A stretch of 38,501 bases of DNA, from contig MGTT01000005.1 in assembly GCA_001799575.1 (NCBI GenBank), positions 1 through 38,501 on the forward strand, in the 5' to 3' direction. This DNA is from Elusimicrobia bacterium GWA2_56_46. Its GTDB lineage: Bacteria > Elusimicrobiota > Elusimicrobia > Elusimicrobiales > UBA9959. Shown here in pieces: positions 16,665 to 24,914 of this stretch. Each line of letters starts with the position of its first letter. Within the stretch, counting starts at the first letter, position 1. Under the pieces are notes generated by a model, which was not told the origin of the DNA, did no database searches, and saw only the letters and a list, made by a program, of their open reading frames with translations. The position numbers and the translations under genes were made by a program.

Positions 16665-18851
16665 CTATTTCGACGTCAGATTAAACGTCCCGTCCCACTC
16701 CGCGGGCGCGCCGCCCGCTGAATATTTCTCCGCCAGGCCCAGATAAAAAGCGCTGGGCCCGTCATTCGGATCCGCGGCGAGCGCTGTCTTAAAGGCCCCG
16801 GCGGCTTTGGCGAAGCCGCCTTTATGAAAATCTTCAAAACCCGCGTTATAAGCGGCCAGGACTTTCGTCCGGACGGCATCCAGCTTCCCCTTATGGGCCA
16901 GCAGCTCGTACACTTTTACGGGTATGGCTTTGCCCACCACCCGCACCCGGCCCAGGCAGCGCGCTTCCACGGCGCCGGCGGCGCCCTCGTATGTATCTTC
17001 GCTGACCATGATCCGCGAATGGAAAAATTTATTGGCGCCCTCCAGCCGGGAAGCCAGGTTCACGGAATCCCCCAGCACCGTATAGGAAAAGCGCGTGCTG
17101 GAACCCATGTTGCCCACTACCATCGGGCCTGAGTTGAGGCCGATCCTGAAAGAGGGTTTGATAGCGGAATCATTGAGCTCGCCGTTGAGACGGGCCAGTT
17201 CGCCGGTGCAGTCCACCGCGGCCAGACAGGCCAGCCGGCGGTGGTCTTTCTGATCCAGCGGAGCGTTCCAGAACGCCATAATGCAGTCGCCGATGAACTT
17301 GTCCACCACGCCGTCATACTTCAGAATGACGTCGGTCAGGCCCGAGAGATACTTGTTCAGCAGGGCGGTAAGCTGCTCGGGCGACAGTTTTTCCGACATC
17401 GAGGTGAAACCGGCGATATCCAGGAAAAAAACCGTCATATCGCGTTTCTCTCCGCCCAAAGTGAGTTTTGAAGGGTCTCTGGTTATTATCTCCACGACCT
17501 TGGGAGACAGGTACTGTCCGAAAGTGTTCTTTATCCATTTCTTCTCGCGCCCTTCCGCAAGGCCTTTCTCCACGGTTATCCAGGCGAAAGGAATGAAGAA
17601 AGCCCCCATTACGGAAATAAACGGCATGACCACAAGATTGGAAAAAAGAACCACGTCCATGACGGTCAGAACCGCCATCGTTGAAACCGAAACCGCCACC
17701 ATGGCTTTGAGGGAAAACCGGCGCATCACGACGGGGATCCAGGGCAGCGCCAGAATCAGCAGCGCGACATAAACTTCGCCCAGATTTTTCCTGAAATCAT
17801 TGCCGAGAGCGTTGTCTATGAACGTAGCGTGCACCTCCACTCCCGGATAGAGCGCCATGAAAGGATTAGGCACATGGTCAAAAGCGCCCAAAGCGGTGGC
17901 TCCGATAAGCGTGACGCCTCCTTTTAGGGCGTCTTTTTCCTCCTGGCTGAGCCTGCCCTCCAGCACGTCCGCCGCGGACAGGTGCCGATAACTTGAAAGC
18001 GTGCTTTTTAAATCTTCCTTGCGCCAGCCCGGATGCAGCTTACGCTTGAACGGATACCGGTAATTCAGAATATTTATCCCGTCATAGGCCGTTTCAAGTT
18101 CGGCCAGTGATTTCCCGGAATAATCCGCGTAGACCGCCATTCCCAGCGAGGCTATTTTGACGTTACCGCAGGTCTTTGCGCATCTCAGGTTTTTTATGCC
18201 GGTCCGGCCGTAAGTGAAATATTCATAAGCGCCGCTCTCCGTCGGCCTGGGCTTATAGAACGGCCAGTACTTTCTTACATATCCGTCGGGATCGAGCGCT
18301 ATATCCACATTCGGATACGCTATATAACTGCTGGCCCCGGCAAGGCCCTTTATAGGCTGGGTGATCTCCCAGGTATACTGATCCACGCCGATCAGATTCA
18401 CCACGTTGCCGGCTTTTTTAACGGCCTCCACATACCTTAGATCATTCGCCGGATTGTCCCTGTCCGGCTCGAACAGCAGCACGTCGGTTCCAATGCTCTT
18501 TACCCCGAGCCGGTTCAGTTTTTCCACCAGGTCACCGTAATAGCGCCTCTTTATGGGCCACCCGTACCGGCTTAAGGTATAATCGTCCAGCGCGGTGACG
18601 GTGATCTTAGGATTGGCCGTCTTGTTTATATACTTGCCGAAAAGGAAAGTGTCGTTATACTTGTCGGAAAACACATTGACAGACGCGAGCTTGTTGGGCA
18701 AACGTACGAGAAAATCATTCCAGTAACTGTCCAGCTGCGCTTCCTGGTCGAAAAAAACCGGCATAAACCGCATGAACAGAAGCCACAGGAAAGAAAAAGA
18801 CAGAACCACGGCATAGAATTTTTTTGAAACTTTGTTTTTATTTACGTCCAT
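16665..18851 (-). CDS. CHASE2-domain class III adenylate cyclase
   Basis: A 728-residue membrane cyclase making cAMP. One N-terminal helix (about 12-32) is followed by an extracytoplasmic CHASE2 sensor (about 35-345, e.g. VTALDDYTLSRYGWPIKRRYYGDLV and GVTLIGATALGAFD), membrane helices at about 357-425, a cyclase domain (about 465-635) and a helical TPR-like tail (about 645-715). Key cyclase residues are present: metal Asp478 (FFLDIAGFTS) and Asp522 (IGDCIMAFW), adenine-selecting Lys518 and Asp595 (VLGDSVNLASRLE), Asn598 and Arg602. Lys/Asp point to ATP rather than GTP. GGGGAGG lies four bases before the ATG. The signal sensed is unknown. Confidence 0.93.
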   Translation of the reverse strand: MDVNKNKVSKKFYAVVLSFSFLWLLFMRFMPVFFDQEAQLDSYWNDFLVRLPNKLASVNVFSDKYNDTFLFGKYINKTANPKITVTALDDYTLSRYGWPIKRRYYGDLVEKLNRLGVKSIGTDVLLFEPDRDNPANDLRYVEAVKKAGNVVNLIGVDQYTWEITQPIKGLAGASSYIAYPNVDIALDPDGYVRKYWPFYKPRPTESGAYEYFTYGRTGIKNLRCAKTCGNVKIASLGMAVYADYSGKSLAELETAYDGINILNYRYPFKRKLHPGWRKEDLKSTLSSYRHLSAADVLEGRLSQEEKDALKGGVTLIGATALGAFDHVPNPFMALYPGVEVHATFIDNALGNDFRKNLGEVYVALLILALPWIPVVMRRFSLKAMVAVSVSTMAVLTVMDVVLFSNLVVMPFISVMGAFFIPFAWITVEKGLAEGREKKWIKNTFGQYLSPKVVEIITRDPSKLTLGGEKRDMTVFFLDIAGFTSMSEKLSPEQLTALLNKYLSGLTDVILKYDGVVDKFIGDCIMAFWNAPLDQKDHRRLACLAAVDCTGELARLNGELNDSAIKPSFRIGLNSGPMVVGNMGSSTRFSYTVLGDSVNLASRLEGANKFFHSRIMVSEDTYEGAAGAVEARCLGRVRVVGKAIPVKVYELLAHKGKLDAVRTKVLAAYNAGFEDFHKGGFAKAAGAFKTALAADPNDGPSAFYLGLAEKYSAGGAPAEWDGTFNLTSK

Positions 18852-18871
18852 ACATCCTCCCCGATAATAAG

Positions 18872-19050
18872 CAGTGGTTAGTGGCTAGTGACTAGTGGCA
18901 TAAAAACCCGTAATCCCCGCTTTTTCGCCCGTCATTCCCGCGTGCTTTTAGCGGGAATCCATAAATCTTTACTCAATGGATCCCGGCTAAAAGATCGCCG
19001 GGATGACGGGTTTACTGAATGTATACCTAACCACTTGTCGCTAATCACTG
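18872..19050. repeat. Heptad-type inverted repeat, site B, flanking the copy 2 palindrome
   Basis: Left arm at 18872-18898 (CAGTGGTTAGTGGCTAGTG...) and right arm at 19031-19050 (CCACTTGTCGCTAATCACTG) are inverted relative to each other and enclose the palindrome at 18928. The right arm contains the TGA stop of the histidine kinase gene. The 190-base gap between the kinase and the cyclase is therefore almost wholly repeat. Confidence 0.75.
18928..19028. repeat. Dispersed nested palindrome, copy 2
   Basis: CCCGTCATTCCCGC at 18928 pairs with GGGATGACGGG ending at 19010, with internal hairpins CCCGC..GCGGG and TCCCGGC..GCCGGGA. The following TTTACTGAATGTATACCT matches the tail of the copy at 11293, so the homologous unit is about 100 bases. 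Confidence 0.88.
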
Positions 19051-21129
19051 TGCAGGCAGTTCGAACACGAACCTGCTGCCGCCGGAAGACCCGGCTTCCG
19101 CCCTGATCCTGCCCTTATGCAATTCGACTATTCTCTTTGAGATGGCCAGCCCGAGGCCGAAACCCCTCTGTTCGCTTCCATCGTTATCCAGCTGCTTGTA
19201 TTTTTCGAAGACGGCTTCACGCTGCCCCTCCGGTATGCCGGGGCCGGTGTCGGAAATATAAAAGGATACGGAATTATTTTCCGCCGCCAGGCCCATAACC
19301 ACCGTGCCGCCCCGGGGCGTGAATTTATAGGCGTTGGACAGGAGATTCTCAAGAACCCGCCTGAGCAGGCGCTCGTCCCCTTTGAACGCGGGAAGAGCGG
19401 CGCCGGGACGATCTAACCTGAACGCGATGCCTTTCTCCCCGAACAGCGCCTGAAAGTTACCGAAAACGGCTTCCGAGAGCTTTGCGGCGTCTACGGAAGC
19501 CATCTCGGGTTTAAGGTTGCCTGCATCCAGCCGGGCGACGTCCAGAATATTCTCCAGCATCTCGAAAAGCCGGGCGCTGGAGTCTTTGATGTTCGAGAGG
19601 TAGCCGGCGTTCTTTTCCCCGGCGCCGCAGGAATGCTCCAGCAGCTTGATGTAGCCCTGCATGGTCAGAAGCGGCGCGCGCAGATCGTGGGCCGCGGCGT
19701 GAAAAAAATCTTCTTTCACGCGCTGCATCTCCACCTCCAGGGTCACGTCCCTGAGCGCCATAAACACCCTCGGCTCGCTTGTTTTCGGGGAAAGCACCTG
19801 CATGCTTATACGGTAATGTTTTTTGGCCCCCGGAGATCCGGCCGGCTCTATAATGTCCCCAGCGGCGCGGGCTTTCAGATTGACAAGCCCGGCCACCCTG
19901 TTCCTGAGCTCCTCCCGCCGCGTTTCGCCCGCGCCTCCGTCCTTTCCGCCGAAAATATCCGCCGGGCCGGCGGAGGCGGGAAGCCCCAGGAGGGCGCGCG
20001 CGGCGGAGTTCGCGTAAAGCAGTTCACCCCTGAGGTCGCTGAGGATGATAGCGTCGTGGATAAGGCTTATGAGGAGTTCCACTTTCTGTTTCTCCTCCAG
20101 CACTTTTTCCACCTGCAGGCCGTGATACCGGTCCACCTCGCGCATCATGGCGTTAAAAGATCTCAGGAGCGCCGACATCTCGGAGATATCGGCGGCCTCG
20201 TTCACCGGCTGTTTGAAATTCCGCCCGGCCACGCGGCGCGCGCCCTCTATCAGCTCTCCCACGGGGTTTATAAGCCTGCGGCTGAGGATAAGCGCGGAAA
20301 AATAAAACACGGTGGAGATGCCCAGCAGGAAAAAGGCTATGAGCGAGGTGATAAGGTTTATCCCTTTGAAAGCGTCCCAGCGCTCCTGCAGGGTGAGCGC
20401 GTAAAGTTCGAAACCCGGCACCTCGGAATAGGAGCCGAGATAATGATCCCCCCCGAGGCCGGCAAGCTCCCTGGAGCTTTTACCCGGGCCGGAAAAAAGA
20501 CGCCTGAGGCTTTCCCTGTCCACGGGCTGCGTCTCTCCGCGGAGCGAAAAGACCCTCCCTTCCGGGTCGGCGATGAAAACTCCGCCGGTCCCGCCCATCT
20601 TCTGCATTCCCAGTTTCACGAACAGATCCCTGAGATTTATCACGGCGAAAGCGTAATGTCCGCTCTCCATAGGGTAGATCAGCCGGCAGATAGGCAGATT
20701 GTAGATGAGCTCGAATTCCCCCAGCCGGGAGCGGCCGTCCGCGGCCGTTTTTCTGAACAGCGGATCCCGGGACAGGTCTACGTAACCGAAAAGCCGTTTC
20801 ATCTCCGGCGCGCCGCCGCTCAGGATCTCGCGTCCGTCCGGGCCGGTGAACGCCATGAACAGAAATTCCGGATTGCGGGCGAGGGCCTTTTTAAGGTTGG
20901 AAGCGGTTATGTAATCCGCGCCCGGCTCCCACATATTATAAAGCCGCCGGTCCAGTTCGTCGGCCTTCTGGCTGATCATCAGCGAGGCCATCTGGGCGAT
21001 GTTCTCATGCAGATTCTGGATGTTGCGCTTGGCTACTGACTGGTAATAGAAAAGGAAAACCGCGGTCGGGATGATGGGGATCAGTCCCGTACCGAAGATT
21101 ATCAGTAAAAGCCGGTTGAATAGTGTCAC
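19045..21129 (-). CDS. Membrane sensor histidine kinase (HAMP-PAS-HisKA-HATPase)
   Basis: A 694-residue two-component sensor. Two membrane helices (about 8-28 and 257-282) bracket an extracytoplasmic Cache-like sensor region. HAMP follows (about 283-335), then a PAS domain (about 345-470), the phosphoacceptor His481 in AAAHDLRAPL, and an ATPase domain with N box ENLLSNAYKF (Asn599), G1 DTGPGIP and G2 GFGLGLAISKRIVELH. All catalytic motifs are intact. The start is a GTG at 21129 overlapping the etfA stop (GTGA), so translation is coupled to the electron-transfer genes. No response regulator is adjacent; the single-domain regulator at 35403 is the only one in the window. The C-terminal stop lies inside a dispersed repeat. 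Confidence 0.93.
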   Translation of the reverse strand: MTLFNRLLLIIFGTGLIPIIPTAVFLFYYQSVAKRNIQNLHENIAQMASLMISQKADELDRRLYNMWEPGADYITASNLKKALARNPEFLFMAFTGPDGREILSGGAPEMKRLFGYVDLSRDPLFRKTAADGRSRLGEFELIYNLPICRLIYPMESGHYAFAVINLRDLFVKLGMQKMGGTGGVFIADPEGRVFSLRGETQPVDRESLRRLFSGPGKSSRELAGLGGDHYLGSYSEVPGFELYALTLQERWDAFKGINLITSLIAFFLLGISTVFYFSALILSRRLINPVGELIEGARRVAGRNFKQPVNEAADISEMSALLRSFNAMMREVDRYHGLQVEKVLEEKQKVELLISLIHDAIILSDLRGELLYANSAARALLGLPASAGPADIFGGKDGGAGETRREELRNRVAGLVNLKARAAGDIIEPAGSPGAKKHYRISMQVLSPKTSEPRVFMALRDVTLEVEMQRVKEDFFHAAAHDLRAPLLTMQGYIKLLEHSCGAGEKNAGYLSNIKDSSARLFEMLENILDVARLDAGNLKPEMASVDAAKLSEAVFGNFQALFGEKGIAFRLDRPGAALPAFKGDERLLRRVLENLLSNAYKFTPRGGTVVMGLAAENNSVSFYISDTGPGIPEGQREAVFEKYKQLDNDGSEQRGFGLGLAISKRIVELHKGRIRAEAGSSGGSRFVFELPAQ

Positions 21130-22325
21130 TTTTTTTTGAGAGCTTCTATCAGTTTGGGCGCTATCTCGTGCGCGTCGCCCACCACCCCGTATTTAGCCAC
21201 GTTGAAGATCGGGGCGTTCGGATCCTTATTGACGGCCACTATAACGTCGGAGGACTTCATGCCCACGATATGCTGCACCGCGCCGGAAATGCCGAAAGCC
21301 AGATACAGTTTCGGCGACACCGTGGTGCCGCTCTGCCCGACCTGATGGGACTTTTCCTTCAGCCCCATGTCCACGGCGCCGCGCGAAGCGCCGACTACCC
21401 CGCCCAGCAGCCGGCACAGCTCTTCGAGCTGCTTGAAACCCGCTTTGGTTTTCATGCCGCGCCCGCCGGACACTATGATCCTGGCCTCTTCTATTTTAGC
21501 CCCGCCGGTCTCGCGGGACAGTTCCCTCTCCAGCACTTTCACGCGCCTGAGGCTCTTGTCTATCTTGATGTCTTCCCTCACCGTCAAGGCGACCTTGCCG
21601 TAGATGGGCTCGGCCAGCTTCATGACATTGGGCCTCACCGTCGCCATCTGCGGCCGGGAATTGGGGCTGAGAATGTCGGCCATGATATTGCCGCCGAAAG
21701 CAGGCCGCGACTGGAGCAGCAGGCCGTCCTTTATGGCAAGCGCCGTGCAATCCGCCGTCAGGCCGGTATACAGGGAGGAGGCAACCCTGGGGGCGAGATC
21801 CCGGCCCATAATGGTGGCGCCGTAGAGCATAATGGCGGGCTTATGCCTATGGGCAAGCGCTATGATGGCGGTGGAAAAAATATCGGTATTATATTCGTAC
21901 AGCTCAGGGTTTTCCACCAGGTAAACCTTGTCGGCGCCGTAGGAGCCCAGTTCTTTCTCGAAGCCGGCGTTCTTATCGGTCAGGAGAATCGCGGACAATT
22001 CTTCGCCGAGTTCGTCGGCCAGCCTGCGGCCTATGGAGAGCAGTTCGAAAGTGACCGGCCTTATCTTGTGAGGATGCTTGTCCCCGGCCTGGGTCTGCAT
22101 AAGTTCCACAAACACCCACACGCCCTTGTGGCCGGTGAGATCGCGGGTGGAAGCTTCCTCGCGGGCTATCTCTATGGCCTGGACCGGGCAGACCTGCACG
22201 CAGGCGCCGCACAAAGTGCAGGCCTCGTTTATCACGGCTTTCCTGTCTATAAGCTGGATGGCCGCAAAGGGACAGACGGGCACGCATTTATTGCAGCCTA
22301 TACATTTTTTGGAAACGTTTATCAT
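21126..22325 (-). CDS. etfA: Electron transfer flavoprotein alpha subunit with N-terminal 2[4Fe-4S] ferredoxin domain
   Basis: A 399-residue protein. Residues 1-60 hold two CxxCxxCxxxCP clusters (Cys8, 11, 14, 18 and Cys36, 39, 42, 46). Then comes the EtfA N-domain and the C-terminal FAD domain (SGGRGMKTKAGFKQLEELC, GASRGAVD, HQVGQSGTTVSPKLYLAFGISGAVQH, AVNKDPNAPIF). Ferredoxin-fused EtfA is known from the electron-bifurcating CarE and LctC complexes, where electrons pass between NADH, an acyl-CoA dehydrogenase-type partner and ferredoxin. I choose the ATG at 22325 (AAGGAG seven bases upstream); a longer frame from 22412 overlaps etfB. The gene ends in an A8 run, with TGA overlapping the kinase GTG. 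Confidence 0.95.
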   Translation of the reverse strand: MINVSKKCIGCNKCVPVCPFAAIQLIDRKAVINEACTLCGACVQVCPVQAIEIAREEASTRDLTGHKGVWVFVELMQTQAGDKHPHKIRPVTFELLSIGRRLADELGEELSAILLTDKNAGFEKELGSYGADKVYLVENPELYEYNTDIFSTAIIALAHRHKPAIMLYGATIMGRDLAPRVASSLYTGLTADCTALAIKDGLLLQSRPAFGGNIMADILSPNSRPQMATVRPNVMKLAEPIYGKVALTVREDIKIDKSLRRVKVLERELSRETGGAKIEEARIIVSGGRGMKTKAGFKQLEELCRLLGGVVGASRGAVDMGLKEKSHQVGQSGTTVSPKLYLAFGISGAVQHIVGMKSSDVIVAVNKDPNAPIFNVAKYGVVGDAHEIAPKLIEALKKK

Positions 22326-22356
22326 GAGCGATCTCCTTCGAAACTCCTCAACTTCC

Positions 22357-23148
22357 TTACTCCCCGATAAAATGTTCCCGCCGCATGACGGCAAGGATCT
22401 TTTCCACGGCATCCTGGGCCGTGCCAGAAGTCATCTCGGCCTTTTCCCTCAGGGGCGGCGGATAGATCCTGGCCACCTGCGTGGGCGAGCCTTTCAAGCC
22501 CAGGTACCGCTTCTCGGCGCCTATATCTTCGGCCGACCAGACGTGGAACGGCTTCTTTAAGGAGGCATGCACGTCCGGGAACGAAGGATACCGGGGAACG
22601 TAGTCTTTGGGCATGATCATGGTGAACAGCACCGGCGCTTTGGCTTCCACAATCTCATGTCCGCCGTCTATCAGCCTGCGGGCTATTATCTTCTTTCCGT
22701 CCACATCTATCTTTTCGCAGAAAGTCACCTGGGGGATCCCCAGCTGCTGCGCCACGCCCGGCCCGGTCTGGGCGGTATCGCCGTCTATGGCCTGCATCCC
22801 GGCCAGGAGCAGATCCACCTTGCCGAGTTTTTTCACCGACTTGGCGAGGGCGTAGGAGGTGGCCCAGGTGTCGGAACCGGCAAAGGCCATATCGGACAGG
22901 AGCACGCCGTCATCGGCGCCGAGGGCCAGGCCCATCTGCACCACGCTCCTGGCCTGCGGCGGACCCATGGAGATCACGGTAACCCGGCATCCGTGGGCTT
23001 TTTTAAGCTCCATGGCCGCCTGAAGCGCGAAATGGTCGTAAGGGTTGACGATGCTGGGCACTCCGGCCCTGATAAGCGTGCCGGTCTCCATGTTGATCTT
23101 CACTTCCGTGGTATCCGGCACCTGCTTGACGAATACTGCGATGTGCAT
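22357..23148 (-). CDS. etfB: Electron transfer flavoprotein beta subunit
   Basis: A 263-residue EtfB, partner of the downstream EtfA. The N-terminal VKQVPDTTEVKINMETGTLI followed by RAGVPSIVNPYDHFALQAA, and GMQAIDGDTAQTGPGVAQ, are the nucleotide-binding landmarks. The extended N-terminal motif resembles EtfB of bifurcating complexes more than the classical mitochondrial type (from family knowledge). In bifurcating EtfB the site holds FAD and NADH rather than AMP; that cannot be shown by eye. AAGGAG lies seven bases before the ATG. It sits 11 bases after the dehydrogenase stop and 31 before etfA, in a tight acyl-CoA dehydrogenase-etfB-etfA order. Confidence 0.95.
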   Translation of the reverse strand: MHIAVFVKQVPDTTEVKINMETGTLIRAGVPSIVNPYDHFALQAAMELKKAHGCRVTVISMGPPQARSVVQMGLALGADDGVLLSDMAFAGSDTWATSYALAKSVKKLGKVDLLLAGMQAIDGDTAQTGPGVAQQLGIPQVTFCEKIDVDGKKIIARRLIDGGHEIVEAKAPVLFTMIMPKDYVPRYPSFPDVHASLKKPFHVWSAEDIGAEKRYLGLKGSPTQVARIYPPPLREKAEMTSGTAQDAVEKILAVMRREHFIGE

Positions 23149-23159
23149 AAGTGATCTCC

Positions 23160-24800
23160 TTACTTCGCCTTGAACGTCTGCTTGAGCTTGGCGGCCACCA
23201 GATCCATGTCTGCCGTCATGCCTTTCTGCGCGGCCTGCACCTCTTCCATATTGACAGCGGAGTAAAGCCCGCCCGCGCCGTCCGAGGCGCCGAGCACCAT
23301 CGCCGGGCCTTCAGCCGCTATCGCCAGGGCCGCGTCCCTCGCGAAAATACGTGCCATGGCCTGCCAGGCCTGGACGTCGAAGCGCACCGATTCGCTGTAT
23401 TTTTCCTTCGCCGCGGCCTCGGAGAAAACATAGGCCTGTTCGGCCAGGGCTATAAACCTGCCCAGTTTGAAAGTGACGGTCTGGTGGCGCGTAAGCTTTT
23501 GCAGGCGGCACTCTTCCATCACGGCGGCCAGCGCCCGGAGGGCCAGTCCGGCGGACCGGGCGCCGACATTGGGGTTCCGGTCGTGCAGGGCGTCCATCCG
23601 GTCCGCGATGTCGGCATAGTAGCGCCCGCGGGTCTTCAGATGTTCCTGCCAGCGGCCGCGGTAGATCGTCATTTCCATGATCTCGCTCGTGCCTTCGTAG
23701 ATGCAGGTGATCTTTATGTCCCGTTTTATCTTTTCCACGGGGAAGTCGCGCGTATAACCGTATCCGCCGAGCGCCTGGATCGCGTCCTCGGCCGCCCGAT
23801 TGCCGGCCTCGGTGGCGGAATACTTGGCGATGGAGCCTTCCGTCTGCAGACCGTGCTCGCCCCCGTCAAGACGGTTCGCGGTCTCTTCGATATAGGCCCG
23901 GGCGGCCTCCAGCCTCACCGCGTGCGGAACGATAAGCTTATGCGTATAGCCCTGTTTGTCGGAAAGCGGGCCGCCGGCCTGTATCCGCTGCTGGCTGTAG
24001 CGCACGGCCTGCTCCACGGCTTCCCAGCCCGCGCCCAGCCCGAAAGCGGCGACCATAAGCCGGGTGTAACCGAAAACGGCCTGGGCCTGCAGAAGCCCGC
24101 GGCCCTCCACTTCTCCGATAAGATTTTCTTTGGGGACATAAACGCCGTCCAGCGAAAGACCCGCGGTGTTGGAAAGCCTTATTCCGTGCTTGTCCTCATG
24201 CTTGCCGGGAACGAAGCCTTCCATATTCCGCTCCACCAGGAACCAGCTGGGCCCGCCGGGCGCCAGCGCGAGGACGGTGTAAAGATCCGCCACGCCGCCG
24301 TTGGAGATCCACTGCTTGTTGCCGGTGATGCGGTAGCCGGCCAGAGCGCCGTTCTTCAAGACATGTTCCGCGCGCGTGCGCAGATTGACCAGGTCGGAGC
24401 CGGCGTCCGCCTCGGTGGCGGCGTAAGCCACCATCAGGTTTTCTTTGGCTATGCGCTGCAGCCATTTTTTCTTCTGGTCTTCGGTGCCGCCCACGTTGAG
24501 CGGATCGGTTCCGAGGAAAGTGGCGAATACTGCGGTGGCTATGCCCAGGTCTATGTGCGCGAGGGTTTCGCAGATGCGGTAGATATCGTAGGTGCCGCCG
24601 GAAACGCCGCCGTATTCCTCGGGCACCATCAGCAGGTGTACGCCCAGGATGGAATGGTCGTACATATCTTTCAGTATTCCGGCCGGGAATTCATTGGCCT
24701 GGTCCTTTTCCCGTACAAAATCGTGGGAGATGTTCTTCCTGGCGTAGGCCTTTAAACTGTCCAACATCAGGTTTCTTGATATGGCGTCCATGCTGGGCAT
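23160..24800 (-). CDS. Acyl-CoA dehydrogenase
   Basis: A 546-residue flavoenzyme that introduces or removes the alpha-beta double bond of an acyl-CoA, passing electrons to the adjacent ETF. Motifs in order: PEEYGGVSGG, YAATEADAGSDL, ITGNKQWISNGGVAD, QAQAVFGYTRLMVAAFGLG, IQALGGYGYTRDFPVEKIKRD, and the catalytic Glu369 in IYEGTSEIMEM. About 150 extra C-terminal residues extend beyond the usual 380, as in the longer very-long-chain-like or anaerobic dehydrogenases. The ATG at 24800 has AAGGAG seven bases upstream, the same GGAGATC context as etfB and etfA. The acyl substrate cannot be assigned. Confidence 0.94.
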   Translation of the reverse strand: MPSMDAISRNLMLDSLKAYARKNISHDFVREKDQANEFPAGILKDMYDHSILGVHLLMVPEEYGGVSGGTYDIYRICETLAHIDLGIATAVFATFLGTDPLNVGGTEDQKKKWLQRIAKENLMVAYAATEADAGSDLVNLRTRAEHVLKNGALAGYRITGNKQWISNGGVADLYTVLALAPGGPSWFLVERNMEGFVPGKHEDKHGIRLSNTAGLSLDGVYVPKENLIGEVEGRGLLQAQAVFGYTRLMVAAFGLGAGWEAVEQAVRYSQQRIQAGGPLSDKQGYTHKLIVPHAVRLEAARAYIEETANRLDGGEHGLQTEGSIAKYSATEAGNRAAEDAIQALGGYGYTRDFPVEKIKRDIKITCIYEGTSEIMEMTIYRGRWQEHLKTRGRYYADIADRMDALHDRNPNVGARSAGLALRALAAVMEECRLQKLTRHQTVTFKLGRFIALAEQAYVFSEAAAKEKYSESVRFDVQAWQAMARIFARDAALAIAAEGPAMVLGASDGAGGLYSAVNMEEVQAAQKGMTADMDLVAAKLKQTFKAK

Positions 24801-24835
24801 GATTGATCTCCTTCAAAATCATTTCGTCAAGTGAA

Positions 24836-24902
24836 CAGTGGTTAGTGATTAGTGGCCAGCGGGGAGTAGATCAGTAAACTAATCACTTACCACTAATCAC
24901 TA
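24836..24902. repeat. Heptad-type inverted repeat, site C
   Basis: Left arm CAGTGGTTAGTGATTAGTGG (24836-24855). Right arm at 24881-24902 begins AATCACTTACCACTAATCAC. The arms are inverted and form a long hairpin between ftcD and the dehydrogenase gene. Each arm is built from seven-base GTGATTA/GTGGTTA units. Confidence 0.85.
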
Positions 24903-24914
24903 AATTCGGCCATG

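Noticed and set aside
19633-21039. 468-codon plus-strand frame opposite the histidine kinase
   Set aside because: Shadow frame with no recognisable pattern.
22326-22412. Upstream-extended etfA start
   Set aside because: The added 29 residues overlap etfB and have no ferredoxin look; the ATG at 22325 has an ideal ribosome site.
23151-24755. 534-codon plus-strand frame opposite the acyl-CoA dehydrogenase
   Set aside because: Shadow frame; the minus-strand gene has full family motifs.
24836-24902. CRISPR-like repeats
   Set aside because: Units are seven bases, contiguous and inverted; there are no spacers of regular size and no cas genes.
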